Assembly (NCBI GenBank): GCA_021203145.1
Contig: JAJQBS010000069.1
Coordinates: 1-62,276 of the forward strand
Direction: 5' to 3'
Source: Lachnospiraceae bacterium
GTDB taxonomy: Bacteria > Bacillota > Clostridia > Lachnospirales > Lachnospiraceae
Length of the DNA: 62,276 bases
Position numbers and translations under genes: made by a program. Below the pieces are notes generated by a model that made no database searches, had not been told where the DNA came from, and saw nothing but the letters and a program-made list of their open reading frames with translations. Below, piece by piece: positions 17,986 through 27,498 of this stretch (its first letter is position 1; every line of letters begins with the position of its first letter).

Positions 17986-19629
17986 ATGAAGAAGATGAAA
18001 GCGATGCTTTCGATCACACTGGCGGCGGCGATGACGCTTGGCATGTGCAGTGTCCAGGTATCAGCAGAAGAGTCGACCGGCGCTGTGCTGAATGTCATGA
18101 TTGAGACGGCGGTTGAGTCTCTGGACCCGCAGCAGGCGACAGACGGTACCTCTTTTGAGGTAATTGCCGATTACACAGACGGCCTGATGCAGATGGATGC
18201 GGACGGAGCAGCTGTTGAGGCGCTTGCTGAGAGCTATGAGATTTCAGACGACGGCCTGACCTATACCTTCCACCTGCGCGAGGCATACTGGAGCAATGGC
18301 ACGCAGGTGACTGCGGCTGACTTCGTTTATGCGTGGCAGAGAGCGGTGGATCCGGATATTGCTTCCGAGTATGCGTACATGCTCAGTGACATCGGACAGA
18401 TCGTGAACGCGGAGGAAATTATCGCGGGCGAGATGGATAAGAGCGAGCTCGGCGTGACCGCTGTGGACGATCTGACACTGGAGGTACAGCTGAATGTTCC
18501 GGTCAGCTATTTCCTGTCTCTGATGTATTTCCCGACCTTCTATCCGGTAAACCAGGAGTTCTGTGAGTCCTGCGGCGATACCTTCGGCACCAGCCCGGAC
18601 ACCGTTCTTTCCAACGGCGCGTTTATCCTGACCGATTATGAGCCGGCTGCGACTTCCTTTGAACTGGTAAAGAATGAGGATTACTGGGATGCGGACCGCA
18701 TTTCTCTGGGCGGCCTGAGCTATCAGGTGATCCAGGATTCCCAGCAGGCTCTGATGAGCTATCAGGTGGGCGATCTGGACATCACGCTGGTAAACGGCGA
18801 CCAGGTAGAGCAGGTAGAGGACGATCCGGAGTTTGAGAGCATCGGCGCGGGCTATCTGTGGTATGTCAGCCCGAACATCGACGCTGTTCCTGAGCTGGCG
18901 AACCTGAATATCCGCATGGCTCTGACGATGGCGATTGACCGCGAGTCGATCACAGCGGACGTTCTGAAGGACGGCTCCAAGGCGACCTATACGGCGGTTC
19001 CGATGGATTTCGCGACCGGCCCGGACGGATCCGATTACGCAGAGGATCAGACCAGATATTCAGATGTCTGCACCTATGACGCGACTCTGGCTGCAGAATA
19101 CTGGCAGGCAGGACTTGAGGAGCTGGGGATCTCTGAGCTGACTCTGGAAATGGTAGTTGACGCGGACGATGCGCCGCAGAAGGTAGCGGCAGTCCTGAAG
19201 GAGCAGTGGGAGACCACGCTTCCGGGTCTGACGGTTGAGCTGGTTGTAGAGCCGAAGAAGCAGAGAGTCCAGGATATGCAGGACGGCAACTTTGAGCTGG
19301 GTCTCACCCGCTGGGGTCCGGACTACGCGGATCCGATGACCTATCTTGGCATGTGGGTGACCGGCAACTCAAACAACTACGGCCTCTGGAGCAATGAGGA
19401 ATATGACGCGATTATTGCCGAGTGTACGACCGGCGATCTCTGCACGGACGCAGAAGGACGCTGGGAGGCTCTGTATGACGCTGAGGCGCTCGTGATGCAG
19501 GAAGCGGTGATCTTCCCGCTGTACACGCAGTGTAATGCACAGATGGTTTCCTCCAGTGTGACGGGTATTGAGTTCCACGCAGTCGCTCTGAACCGTGTAT
19601 ATAAGGATACGGTAAAGACGGTTGAGTAA
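17986..19629 (+). CDS. oppA: Oligopeptide ABC transporter, substrate-binding protein
   Basis: The 547-residue protein is a family 5 (OppA/DppA) solute-binding protein that captures peptides outside the cell. Motifs include LNVMIETAVESLDPQQATDG and DLTYTFHLREAYWSNGTQVTA-type sequences and the C-terminal DYADPMTYLGMW block. The signal peptide runs to about residue 27 (VSA/EES). Unlike most Gram-positive binding proteins there is no clear lipobox: Cys21 is preceded by LGM rather than a small residue. It heads the opp operon. A moderately strong GGCCGCAC/GTGCGGCC hairpin (19697-19726) behind it may reduce read-through to the permeases. Confidence 0.95.
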   Translation: MKKMKAMLSITLAAAMTLGMCSVQVSAEESTGAVLNVMIETAVESLDPQQATDGTSFEVIADYTDGLMQMDADGAAVEALAESYEISDDGLTYTFHLREAYWSNGTQVTAADFVYAWQRAVDPDIASEYAYMLSDIGQIVNAEEIIAGEMDKSELGVTAVDDLTLEVQLNVPVSYFLSLMYFPTFYPVNQEFCESCGDTFGTSPDTVLSNGAFILTDYEPAATSFELVKNEDYWDADRISLGGLSYQVIQDSQQALMSYQVGDLDITLVNGDQVEQVEDDPEFESIGAGYLWYVSPNIDAVPELANLNIRMALTMAIDRESITADVLKDGSKATYTAVPMDFATGPDGSDYAEDQTRYSDVCTYDATLAAEYWQAGLEELGISELTLEMVVDADDAPQKVAAVLKEQWETTLPGLTVELVVEPKKQRVQDMQDGNFELGLTRWGPDYADPMTYLGMWVTGNSNNYGLWSNEEYDAIIAECTTGDLCTDAEGRWEALYDAEALVMQEAVIFPLYTQCNAQMVSSSVTGIEFHAVALNRVYKDTVKTVE

Positions 19630-19729
19630 TCGCCGCCCCTGCGTACGATTCTGAAAACAGGGAAACAAAAAGCTTATTAAGGGCAACAAATGGGTTGGCC
19701 GCACTGAGGGGAGCTTTGGTGCGGCCTTC

Positions 19730-19852
19730 TATAGTGAACGACAAAATTCTTTTGTCATTCACTATAAATGATGCACACGGACGCGCGAGGAATGGCTGCT
19801 TACGCAGCCTCGCGTCAGGCGCAAAGTAAAACGACTAACGTCGCTTACTATA
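19730..19852 (+). repeat. Palindromic element between oppA and oppB
   Basis: TATAGTGAA-c-GACAAAA (19730-19746) pairs with TTTTGTC-a-TTCACTATA (19750-19766). The same left arm is also nearly complementary to GTCGCTTACTATA (19840-19852). Between them lie CGCGA...TCGCG enclosing GGCTGC-ttac-GCAGCC (about 19784-19814) and CGAC-taac-GTCG. The arrangement of a GCGAG-framed stem followed by a second stem resembles the modular hairpin repeats. Confidence 0.6.
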
Positions 19853-19867
19853 AAATGGAGGTATAAA

Positions 19868-20803
19868 GTGAGAAAATATACGCTGAAGCGAATTCTGACC
19901 TCTTTTTTAACACTTCTGGCAATTCTTTTTGTTCTGTTTCTTCTGATGCAGCTCATGCCGGGGTCTCCTTTTAACGATGAAAAATTGAGCAGTGATCAGC
20001 GGGAGCTTTTGTACGCGAAGTACGGGCTGGATCAGCCGGTTATTGTTCAGTTTTTCAGATACGCGGTCAATATGCTGCGGGGCGATCTGGGAGTCAGCTA
20101 CAACATTTCCAAGAATACGCCGATCTCCCAGCTGATTCAGACCAGGCTTCCGATCTCGATCGGTATCGGCGGCGCGGCAGTCACGATCGGCGCGGTAATC
20201 GGGCTGCTGCTGGGACTGCTGGCCGCGTTAAAGCATGATACGATCTGGGATTCTCTGGCTACGATTATCTCCGTCATCGGCGTCTCTGTGCCGTCCTACG
20301 TCTTCGCGCTGGCACTGAGTTATTTCTTCGGCTTTAAGCTCCGGTGGTTCCCGATGTTGTTTTCTACAAAGACGCTTTACGCGTCCAGCGTCCTGCCCAG
20401 TATTTCGCTCTCCATGTTTACCATGGCGTCGATCGCCCGGTTTACCCGGAGTGAGATGCTGGAGGTACTGGGAAGCGATTACATGCTGCTGGCAGAGAGC
20501 AAGGGAATCTCCGGTTCTGCCCTGATTTTCCGGCATGCGCTCCGGAATGCCCTGATCCCGATTATCACGGTGCTGGCGCCTCTGGTCGTCGACCTGATGA
20601 CGGGTTCTCTGGTGGTCGAGAAGATTTTCTCAATCCCCGGTGTGGGCAGCCTTCTGGTAAACGCGATTCAGTCCAACGACTACAATGTGGTTATTGCGCT
20701 GAGCTTCATTTATTCGGCACTGTACATCGGTATTATGCTGGTGGTAGATATCCTTTACGGGGTGATTGATCCGAGAATCCGGCTGGCAAAGGAGGGGGAC
20801 TGA
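19868..20803 (+). CDS. oppB: Oligopeptide ABC transporter, permease OppB
   Basis: The 311-residue inner-membrane protein has six predicted membrane segments and the binding-protein-dependent permease (EAA) loop with LAESKGISGSALIFRHALRNA. Its short N-terminal segment RILTSFLTLLAILFVLFLLMQLMPGSPF is split by a GTG start at 19868 behind TGGAGG. It forms the translocation pore with OppC. The next gene starts 3 bp after the stop codon. Confidence 0.95.
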   Translation: MRKYTLKRILTSFLTLLAILFVLFLLMQLMPGSPFNDEKLSSDQRELLYAKYGLDQPVIVQFFRYAVNMLRGDLGVSYNISKNTPISQLIQTRLPISIGIGGAAVTIGAVIGLLLGLLAALKHDTIWDSLATIISVIGVSVPSYVFALALSYFFGFKLRWFPMLFSTKTLYASSVLPSISLSMFTMASIARFTRSEMLEVLGSDYMLLAESKGISGSALIFRHALRNALIPIITVLAPLVVDLMTGSLVVEKIFSIPGVGSLLVNAIQSNDYNVVIALSFIYSALYIGIMLVVDILYGVIDPRIRLAKEGD

Positions 20804-20806
20804 CTT

Positions 20807-21931
20807 ATGAAACTATTGAAAAAAAAGCATCCCTTCACGCTTCACGCGTCTGCTGCCGGGGCATACGCGGCCGCATCGGCCTCTTCTTCCGAAACGGCGT
20901 CCGGCGGATATGTCCCGGTAGACTCTGATTTCCGGCTCAAGGACAACGCTGCGGACATCGCGATTGATACGAACTTTGCCTCCCAGAGCTTCTGGAAGGA
21001 TGTCCTGACACGGTTTGTCCACAAAAAGAGCGCGGTCGTGGGCCTGATTTTGATTTTACTGATTACGCTGCTGGCCATCGTCGGACCGGGGATGAACGAA
21101 TACACCTATTCCGGCCAGAACCTGAGCCAGAAAAACCTGGCGCCGCGTATTCCCATTCTGGAAAATCTGGGAATTTTTGACGGCACGGAGACGATGAGTA
21201 CTACATCCGGTTCAAAAGTGCTGAACGGATACGCAGATAATGAGCTAGATGATGTCTATTACTGGTTTGGCAGCGACATCTATGGGCGGGACATCTGGAC
21301 GCGTACCTGGTCGGGCGCGCGGGTCTCCCTGATTATCGCGGTGGCGGCCGCCCTGATTGACATGGTGATCGGCATGAGCTATGGCCTGATTTCCGGCTAT
21401 TTCGGCGGAAAGACGGATATGATCATGCAGCGGATCCTGGAAATTTCAAACGGCATTCCGCGGCTGGTCATTGTGACGCTGCTCCTGCTGATTCTTTCTC
21501 CCGGCATGCTGACTATTATTTTCGCGCTGATGCTGACCGAGTGGATCGGCATGAGCCGCATCGCCCGCGCGGAGATGCTGAAGCTAAAGGAGCAGGAATT
21601 TGTCCTTGCGTCCCGTACGCTCGGAGCCGGAAGCTTTTTCATTATCTTCCGCGAGGTACTGCCCAATATCATCGGACCGATTATCACACAGGTCATGTTT
21701 TCGATCCCGACGGCGATTTTTACCGAAGCGTTTCTGAGCTTTGTAGGCCTCGGCATTCCCGTGCCGCAGTGTTCTCTTGGTTCTCTGATCTCAGACGGTT
21801 TTAACAGCCTGACCACCCATCCCTATCAGATTGTGCCTCCATTGGTCGTGATGGCGCTGCTGATGCTGAGCTTTAACCTGGTGGCGGACGGCCTGCGGGA
21901 AGCGCTGGATCCGAAGATGAAGGAAATGTGA
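20807..21931 (+). CDS. oppC: Oligopeptide ABC transporter, permease OppC
   Basis: The 374-residue permease has a membrane segment near residues 75-95 and five more after about 165, with the EAA loop near ASRTLGAGSFFIIFREVLPN. The first 50 residues are unusual, rich in Ala and Ser (SAAGAYAAASASSSETASGG), and precede a DFRLKDNAADI stretch. Such N-terminal extensions vary in OppC proteins. ATG 20807 follows GGAGGGGGAC. oppD follows immediately. Confidence 0.95.
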   Translation: MKLLKKKHPFTLHASAAGAYAAASASSSETASGGYVPVDSDFRLKDNAADIAIDTNFASQSFWKDVLTRFVHKKSAVVGLILILLITLLAIVGPGMNEYTYSGQNLSQKNLAPRIPILENLGIFDGTETMSTTSGSKVLNGYADNELDDVYYWFGSDIYGRDIWTRTWSGARVSLIIAVAAALIDMVIGMSYGLISGYFGGKTDMIMQRILEISNGIPRLVIVTLLLLILSPGMLTIIFALMLTEWIGMSRIARAEMLKLKEQEFVLASRTLGAGSFFIIFREVLPNIIGPIITQVMFSIPTAIFTEAFLSFVGLGIPVPQCSLGSLISDGFNSLTTHPYQIVPPLVVMALLMLSFNLVADGLREALDPKMKEM

Positions 21932-21941
21932 GGTGAGAAGC

Positions 21942-23078
21942 GTGTCGGATAAGATAGAAAAAAACACTGGGAATAGTCCGGAAAAAAAGAAGCCAGAAGA
22001 AAAAATTCTGGATATCAAAGATATTGATATCTCTTTTAAGACGACAGCGGGGATGGTGCATGCCATCCGTGGCGTCAATATCGACCTGATGAAGGGAGAG
22101 ACGGTGGCCATCGTAGGCGAGTCCGGCTCGGGAAAGTCCGTGACGATGAAGGCGGCGATGGGCATTCTGGCCTCGAATGCGACGGTCAACAAAGGCTCGA
22201 TCGAGTTTACGTATCATCATGCAGACGGTCAGAAGGAGACGGTGGATATCCTGAAAAAGGATAAAAAATGGATCCGCAGACATATCAACGGAAAGCGGAT
22301 CGCCATGGTATTCCAGGATCCGATGATGAGCCTGGACCCGACGATGACAATCGGGAAACAGATCATGGAGGGCATGATCTGGCATTTTAAGACTCCGAAG
22401 AAGGAAGCGTGGGAACGCGCGGTGAAGCTGCTGAAGGAGGTCGGGATCGAGGAGCCGGAAAAACGGATGAAAAATTATCCGCACCAGCTCTCCGGCGGTA
22501 TGCGCCAGCGTGTCGTGATCGCAATCGCGCTCTCGTGTAACCCGGACCTGCTGATCTGCGACGAGCCGACCACGGCGCTGGATGTGACGATCCAGGCGAA
22601 GATTGTCGAGCTGATCAAGCGCGTGCAGAAGGAGCGCGGGATTTCTGTCATTTATATTACCCATGACCTCGGCGTAGTGGCGAAGGTGGCAGACTACGTG
22701 AACGTCATGTACGCGGGTAAAATTGTGGAAAAAGGAACCATCAACGAGATATTCTATGACCCGAAGCACCCCTATACCTGGGGACTTCTATCAGCAATGC
22801 CCGACCTGGATACGGATGACGAGCGCCTCTACACAATCCCCGGATCCCCGCCGAACCTGCTGCATGAAAAGGTCGGGGACGCGTTCGCGCCGCGCAATCA
22901 GTTCGCGCTGGAAATAGACGACAAGGCGGAACCGCCGATGTTCCAGATTACCGAGACCCATTCGGCCGCGACCTGGCTGCTCGATGAGCGAGCGCCGAAG
23001 GTAGAGATGCCCCAGGAACTGAAAAAACGGATCGAGCGAATGAAGAAGGAGGCGCAAAAGCATGGCGGTGAATTATGA
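21942..23078 (+). CDS. oppD: Oligopeptide ABC transporter, ATPase OppD
   Basis: The 378-residue ATPase has Walker A GESGSGKS, a Q-loop [13 protein letters not shown], signature LSGGMRQR, Walker [13 protein letters not shown] and the C-terminal oligopeptide/dipeptide extension ([10 protein letters not shown] then PGSPPNLL). An earlier GTG at 21933 is possible, but the GTG at 21942 lies better behind GAGGTGAG. It overlaps oppF by 17 bp. Confidence 0.95.
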   Translation: MSDKIEKNTGNSPEKKKPEEKILDIKDIDISFKTTAGMVHAIRGVNIDLMKGETVAIVGESGSGKSVTMKAAMGILASNATVNKGSIEFTYHHADGQKETVDILKKDKKWIRRHINGKRIAMVFQDPMMSLDPTMTIGKQIMEGMIWHFKTPKKEAWERAVKLLKEVGIEEPEKRMKNYPHQLSGGMRQRVVIAIALSCNPDLLICDEPTTALDVTIQAKIVELIKRVQKERGISVIYITHDLGVVAKVADYVNVMYAGKIVEKGTINEIFYDPKHPYTWGLLSAMPDLDTDDERLYTIPGSPPNLLHEKVGDAFAPRNQFALEIDDKAEPPMFQITETHSAATWLLDERAPKVEMPQELKKRIERMKKEAQKHGGEL

Positions 23079-24000
23079 TTCAAAACCCCTTCTGAAGGTA
23101 AATGGACTGAAGCAGTATTTTAAAATCAATAATAAATTTACCGTGCGCGCGGTGGATGACGTCTCATTTGAAATTTATTCTGGCGAAACCTATGGCCTGG
23201 TGGGAGAATCCGGTTCCGGGAAATCCACGATCGGCCGGAGTGTGATCCGCCTGTATGATCCGACCGCCGGACAGATTCAGTTCAACGGTATGGATATTGG
23301 CGGAAAAATGAGCAAGTCCGATACCAGTGCGCTGCGCACACAGATGCAGATGATTTTCCAGGATCCGATGGCGTCATTGAATCCGAGGAAGAAAATAGAG
23401 GATATCATCGGCGAAGGACTGGATATCCACCACAGCTATCGCTCACGCGCGGAGCGGACAGAAAAAGTGAGCACGATCCTGAAAAAGGTCGGCCTTTCAC
23501 CGGAGCATTCCTCGCGGTACCCGCATCAGTTTTCCGGCGGCCAACGCCAGCGTGTAGGGATTGCCCGGGCGCTGATCATGAATCCGAAGCTGATCATCGC
23601 GGATGAGTGCATCTCCGCCCTGGATGTTTCCATCCAGGCGCAGGTGGTCAATCTTATGAAGGATATCCAGCAGGAGACCGGTACGGCGTATCTTTTTATT
23701 GCGCATGACCTCTCAATGGTCAAATACATCTCCGACCGCATCGGGGTGCTCCACCTGGGGCATCTTCTGGAAACCGGCACGACGGAGGAGATCTTTGAGA
23801 ACCCGGTACACCCGTATACGAAAAGCCTTCTCTCCGCGATCCCTGCGCCGAACCCGGTCGTGGAAAAGAGCCGGGTCGCCCTGACCTACAATTATAAAAC
23901 ATCCGGGCTGGATTATAGTAAGGGAACCGATCATCTGGTGTCCGGCACCCACTATGTAAAATGCACGGACAAGGAATTCGCGAGATTTATGGAAGGATAA
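23062..24000 (+). CDS. oppF: Oligopeptide ABC transporter, ATPase OppF
   Basis: The 312-residue partner ATPase has Walker [20 protein letters not shown], signature FSGGQRQR and Walker B LIIADECISALD. In the Walker B region Cys replaces the more common Pro (DECISALD instead of DEPVSALD), a change seen in some OppF proteins. It ends the operon; a strong terminator follows about 135 bp downstream. Confidence 0.95.
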   Translation: MAVNYDSKPLLKVNGLKQYFKINNKFTVRAVDDVSFEIYSGETYGLVGESGSGKSTIGRSVIRLYDPTAGQIQFNGMDIGGKMSKSDTSALRTQMQMIFQDPMASLNPRKKIEDIIGEGLDIHHSYRSRAERTEKVSTILKKVGLSPEHSSRYPHQFSGGQRQRVGIARALIMNPKLIIADECISALDVSIQAQVVNLMKDIQQETGTAYLFIAHDLSMVKYISDRIGVLHLGHLLETGTTEEIFENPVHPYTKSLLSAIPAPNPVVEKSRVALTYNYKTSGLDYSKGTDHLVSGTHYVKCTDKEFARFMEG

Positions 24001-24135
24001 AGGATGGCAGGATTTTGAGAGCGTGAAGCTTTTGCGGACGCGATTCGCAGACCGGCGAGTTTTAAAACCTGCGATTCGTGAATCAGGCAGTGCAAGATGC
24101 ATGAGATATTAGCCGACACTTCTTAAGTACCGTAT

Positions 24136-24164
24136 AAAAAAGCCGCCCGGCGGGCGGCTTTTTT
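24136..24164 (+). terminator. Bidirectional terminator between oppF and the phosphatidyltransferase gene
   Basis: AAAAAAGCCGCCC (24136-24148) pairs perfectly with GGGCGGCTTTTTT (24152-24164) around GGC. It can serve both converging transcripts. Confidence 0.93.
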
Positions 24165-24205
24165 GCGTATACCAATCAGTTAAATATCGGTTGTCGGAAG
24201 ACCCG

Positions 24206-24775
24206 TCAGCCGACATGGCTCAGCCTCCAGTCCTCGATCAGGTATTCCACGAGAGAAAAGAGCATGACTAAGGCGCAGGCTACCACCAGAGCCATAGACA
24301 GCGAATCCGGGATTTCCCTCCAGAGTACATGGAGGATTACGGTCAGATCCAGAAGGAAGGTCGTCAGCTTTCCGTGCCATTTCGCACTGTAAGGCTCTCC
24401 CGTTTTTTTAATGACCTCCATACCGCAGATGATCATAATCATCTCTTTGACGAACATAATCACAAACAGAAAGGCAATGTACGGTCTCTCCAGAATCATG
24501 CACACCAGGAGGGCGGCCTGCGTCAGCTTGTCCGCGATCGGATCCAGCACCTTTCCGAGCTTGCTGACCATGTGAAACTTCCGCGCTACAAACCCGTCCA
24601 GTACGTCGGTCACGCCTGAGAGAACCAGCACGCCGAAAGCGGCGGTAAACTGCTGCCGTACCGCATACAGCCAGACGGTCAGTGGAATCAGTATTAACCG
24701 GAAAAAGGACATCGCGTTCGGAATCGTCAGAATCCAGTCTTCGTTGTATGTGGCATCCATGTCAGCCTGACGCAT
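24206..24775 (-). CDS. CDP-alcohol phosphatidyltransferase, PgsA type
   Basis: The 189-residue membrane protein has the complete CDP-alcohol phosphotransferase motif DxxDGxxARx8GxxxDxxxD (about residues 57-82: DVLDGFVAR...GKVLDPIADK) and about five membrane segments. The likely reaction is synthesis of phosphatidylglycerophosphate from CDP-diacylglycerol, but substrate choice within the family is not certain. The ATG at 24775 follows AGGGAA; ATG 24760 is an alternative. It is the only minus-strand gene in this area besides the patatin gene. Confidence 0.88.
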   Translation of the reverse strand: MRQADMDATYNEDWILTIPNAMSFFRLILIPLTVWLYAVRQQFTAAFGVLVLSGVTDVLDGFVARKFHMVSKLGKVLDPIADKLTQAALLVCMILERPYIAFLFVIMFVKEMIMIICGMEVIKKTGEPYSAKWHGKLTTFLLDLTVILHVLWREIPDSLSMALVVACALVMLFSLVEYLIEDWRLSHVG

Positions 24776-24903
24776 AAAATCAGTTCCCTTCTATTCAGTA
24801 TCTTCTGTATTCAGTATCTATTTTAAGAGGTTCGTAATGCTTTCGATATGCAATGATAACAAATATGTAACGAAAAAGCAACCAGGCATTTATAAATAAC
24901 TGT

Positions 24904-24977
24904 CTGATTTTTAAATAGCTGATTTTAGAATTACTGATTTTAAAACGCCTGATTTTTATATCTCCTGATTGTATAAT
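24904..24977 (+). repeat. 15-bp periodic CTGATTTT repeat with promoter
   Basis: CTGATT(TT) begins at 24904, 24919, 24934, 24949 and 24965, a near-exact 15-bp period. The last copy runs into TATAAT (24972-24977), and the copy at 24949 sits exactly 17 bp before it, in the -35 position. This is the probable promoter region of the CobC-CbiD fusion gene. The rest of 24776-25160 shows no gene and no B12-riboswitch pattern. Confidence 0.6.
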
Positions 24978-25160
24978 GAGTTTTAGAGTTGACTGCACGC
25001 GGTTTTCGAATGCACTTGCGGGCAGCACAGCTTTGTGGTATTCTTTTCCAGTAAAAAAGCATCTTTTCTGTGTTTTGCAACCTCTCCGGCAGATAGGAAT
25101 GTCTGTTGGATCAGAGTGCGCACAAAGAAAAACCTGCAACTCATTAGACAGGAAGACGGT

Positions 25161-27371
25161 ATGGGTATGGATATTTTTTTCATCCGGCATGGGAGCACGG
25201 CCGGGAACCTGGAACACCGCTATGTAGGCGCGACAGATGAGCCGCTGACTGGCGAAACTTTTGGCCTGTTAAAGAAAAAGAAAGAGTATTACCCGCAGCC
25301 GGACTGCGTTTTTTCCAGTCCGCTCAGACGCTGTGTGCAGACGGCTGAAGCGCTTTTTCCAGAGACGGAGATAAGATTCAGGAGCGGACTGCGGGAGCTG
25401 GACTTTGGCGAATTTGAATATAAAAATTATGAAGACTTAAAAGATGATAAACGCTATCAGGCGTGGATTGACAGCGGAGGCACGGCCGCTTTTCCGGGAG
25501 GAGAGGATCGGAACAGCTTCTGTGACCGGTGCTGCGCGGCTTTTGAAGAAGCCTGCCGGGAAGCGTTGGATGCAGGAATGCAAAAGGTGGCTTTTGTAGT
25601 GCATGGGGGAACGATTATGGCGATCCTGGATCGCTTTTCCCGTCCGCACAGGGATTATTTTGAGTGGCAGGTAAAAAATGCGGAAGGCTTTTCCTGCAAA
25701 GTGCGATGGGCGGATAGCCTCCTGGAGCATACTGGAGAGGCACAATTGTCGGAGAACACTTCGGAGTATTCAGGGGAATTCCAATTGCCGGAGAACACTT
25801 CGGAGTATTCAGGAAAATTCCAATTGCTGGGGAACACTTCGAAGTATTCAGGGGAATTCCAATTGCCGGGGAATGCATCAGGGGATGTGGGAACCCTGCT
25901 TTGTCTGGAAAATATCCGCGCGCTTCCACAGTCTCCCGGCCTGACCGGGATTGAAGATGAGTATGTGATGAATCAGAATAAAAAAATGCGCTGCGGCTAT
26001 ACGACGGGCACCTGTGCCGCTGCAGCCGCGAAGGCTGCCGCGCAGATGCTCCTTACCGGGAGAATCTGCTACTGGGCGGATCTGCTCACGCCGAAAGGGA
26101 TCCGTCTGCATCTGCCGGTGGAAGAGCAGGAGCTTCCGGCACCACCGGTGGGGGAACGCCTTCCTCATACTCCCTTTGCGAGCTGCGCGGTTCGAAAATA
26201 TGCCGGCGACGATCCGGACGCGACAGACGGGATTCTCGTATTCGCACGGGCTGAGTATATTTTGAATAAAGCTGAAAAAGGAAACCACGAGGTTGAGCCG
26301 GTTGACGGCATCGTCAGAAAAGACTACGAAGGCTCTGTCGATGCTGTTGGAGATCACCATGCGGTCATTGACAGAAACGCAGAAGAAAGCAGCGCGGATT
26401 CAGACATTGACAAGGACGTCCGTGTAGCCATCGACGGCGGTATCGGAGTCGGCCGCGTGACAAAGCCTGGGCTGGAGCAGCCGGTCGGAGCCGCGGCGAT
26501 TAACCGGGTTCCGCGCGAGATGATTGCCCGCGAGGTGGAATCCGTCTGTGAGGAGTTTGAATATCCGGGCAGGCTGAAAATCACGATCTCCGTACCGGAG
26601 GGAGTCGAGATCGCAAAGCGCACGTTTAACCCGCATCTGGGGATCCGGGGAGGGATTTCCATCCTCGGGACAAGCGGAATTGTGGCGCCGATGAGCGAGG
26701 AAGCCCTGATCGCGAGCATCCGGGTCGAGATGAAGCAAAAAGTCGCTTTAGGAGAGCAGTATATTCTGATTACGCCGGGAAATTACGGCGCGGATTTTAT
26801 CCGCCGGGGAACCGGAAGCTTTGGAAAGGGACGAGCAGGAGAACTGGCGGCCGACGATTGGGAATCCAGGGAAAACGAATTGCCGGATACGGACAATTTT
26901 GGAAGACTTAGCGCGGAGGATTCCATGAAATGCAGTAATTATGTCGGAGAGACGCTGGACATTGCGGCTGAGCTTGGAGTAAAGGGGATTTTATTTGTCG
27001 CGCACATCGGCAAATTTATCAAGGTCTCCGGCGGGGTTATGAACACACATTCCGCGCACGCGGACTGCCGCGCGGAGCTGATCGCCGCACAGGCCATGCG
27101 CGCAGGAACGCCCCCGGAGATTGTAAGAAGACTGCTGGATACGAATACAATGGAAGAGGCTGTGGAGATTCTGGCGAAAGCCGGGTGGCTGCGGCAGACT
27201 ATGGAGGAAGTGACCAGCCGTATTCAATTCCATTTGCAGAAGCACTGCAGGGGAGCACTGGAGACGGAAGCGGTCATTTTTTCCAGCCAGTATGGATATC
27301 TGGGAGAGACGGACGGCGCAGACGCGATGGCAGAAAAAATCTCGGCACAGCCCATCCTGGTACTATCCTGA
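25161..27371 (+). CDS. cbiD: Fusion: histidine phosphatase (CobC-like) + cobalt-precorrin-5B methyltransferase CbiD
   Basis: The 736-residue protein joins two cobalamin-linked domains. Residues 1-190 are a histidine phosphatase (FIRHGSTAGN with catalytic His10; second His in VVHGGTIM), most like alpha-ribazole phosphatase. Residues 195-245 are a linker of 13-residue repeats (pattern QLPENTSEYSGEF). From about 270 the CbiD domain starts (MRCGYTTGTCAAAAAKAA) and continues to the end with IDGGIGVGRVTKPGL and GGISILGTSGIV. CbiD itself has two low-complexity insertions (about 45 and 30 residues). ATG 25161 follows AGGAAG; no good internal ribosome site precedes the CbiD part. No other cobalamin gene is nearby. 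Confidence 0.88.
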   Translation: MGMDIFFIRHGSTAGNLEHRYVGATDEPLTGETFGLLKKKKEYYPQPDCVFSSPLRRCVQTAEALFPETEIRFRSGLRELDFGEFEYKNYEDLKDDKRYQAWIDSGGTAAFPGGEDRNSFCDRCCAAFEEACREALDAGMQKVAFVVHGGTIMAILDRFSRPHRDYFEWQVKNAEGFSCKVRWADSLLEHTGEAQLSENTSEYSGEFQLPENTSEYSGKFQLLGNTSKYSGEFQLPGNASGDVGTLLCLENIRALPQSPGLTGIEDEYVMNQNKKMRCGYTTGTCAAAAAKAAAQMLLTGRICYWADLLTPKGIRLHLPVEEQELPAPPVGERLPHTPFASCAVRKYAGDDPDATDGILVFARAEYILNKAEKGNHEVEPVDGIVRKDYEGSVDAVGDHHAVIDRNAEESSADSDIDKDVRVAIDGGIGVGRVTKPGLEQPVGAAAINRVPREMIAREVESVCEEFEYPGRLKITISVPEGVEIAKRTFNPHLGIRGGISILGTSGIVAPMSEEALIASIRVEMKQKVALGEQYILITPGNYGADFIRRGTGSFGKGRAGELAADDWESRENELPDTDNFGRLSAEDSMKCSNYVGETLDIAAELGVKGILFVAHIGKFIKVSGGVMNTHSAHADCRAELIAAQAMRAGTPPEIVRRLLDTNTMEEAVEILAKAGWLRQTMEEVTSRIQFHLQKHCRGALETEAVIFSSQYGYLGETDGADAMAEKISAQPILVLS

Positions 27372-27498
27372 TTCCTTTCTGCGCGAACCCGATATCCCGA
27401 TGCATGCATGCTTCAACCCCTGATGTTTTCATGAAGCTTCGGTGTCCTCATCAAACACTGATGCAGGCATCGCTCCGGGAAAGGAATCCGGATTCTGG

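Noticed and set aside
24978..25160. Possible cobalamin riboswitch before the CobC-CbiD fusion
   Set aside because: No B12-box or conserved core could be found in the leader; only the CTGATT repeats and a promoter are visible.
25743..25895. CRISPR-like repeats in the cbiD fusion gene
   Set aside because: The 39-bp repeats are contiguous, in frame and without spacers; they encode a protein linker.
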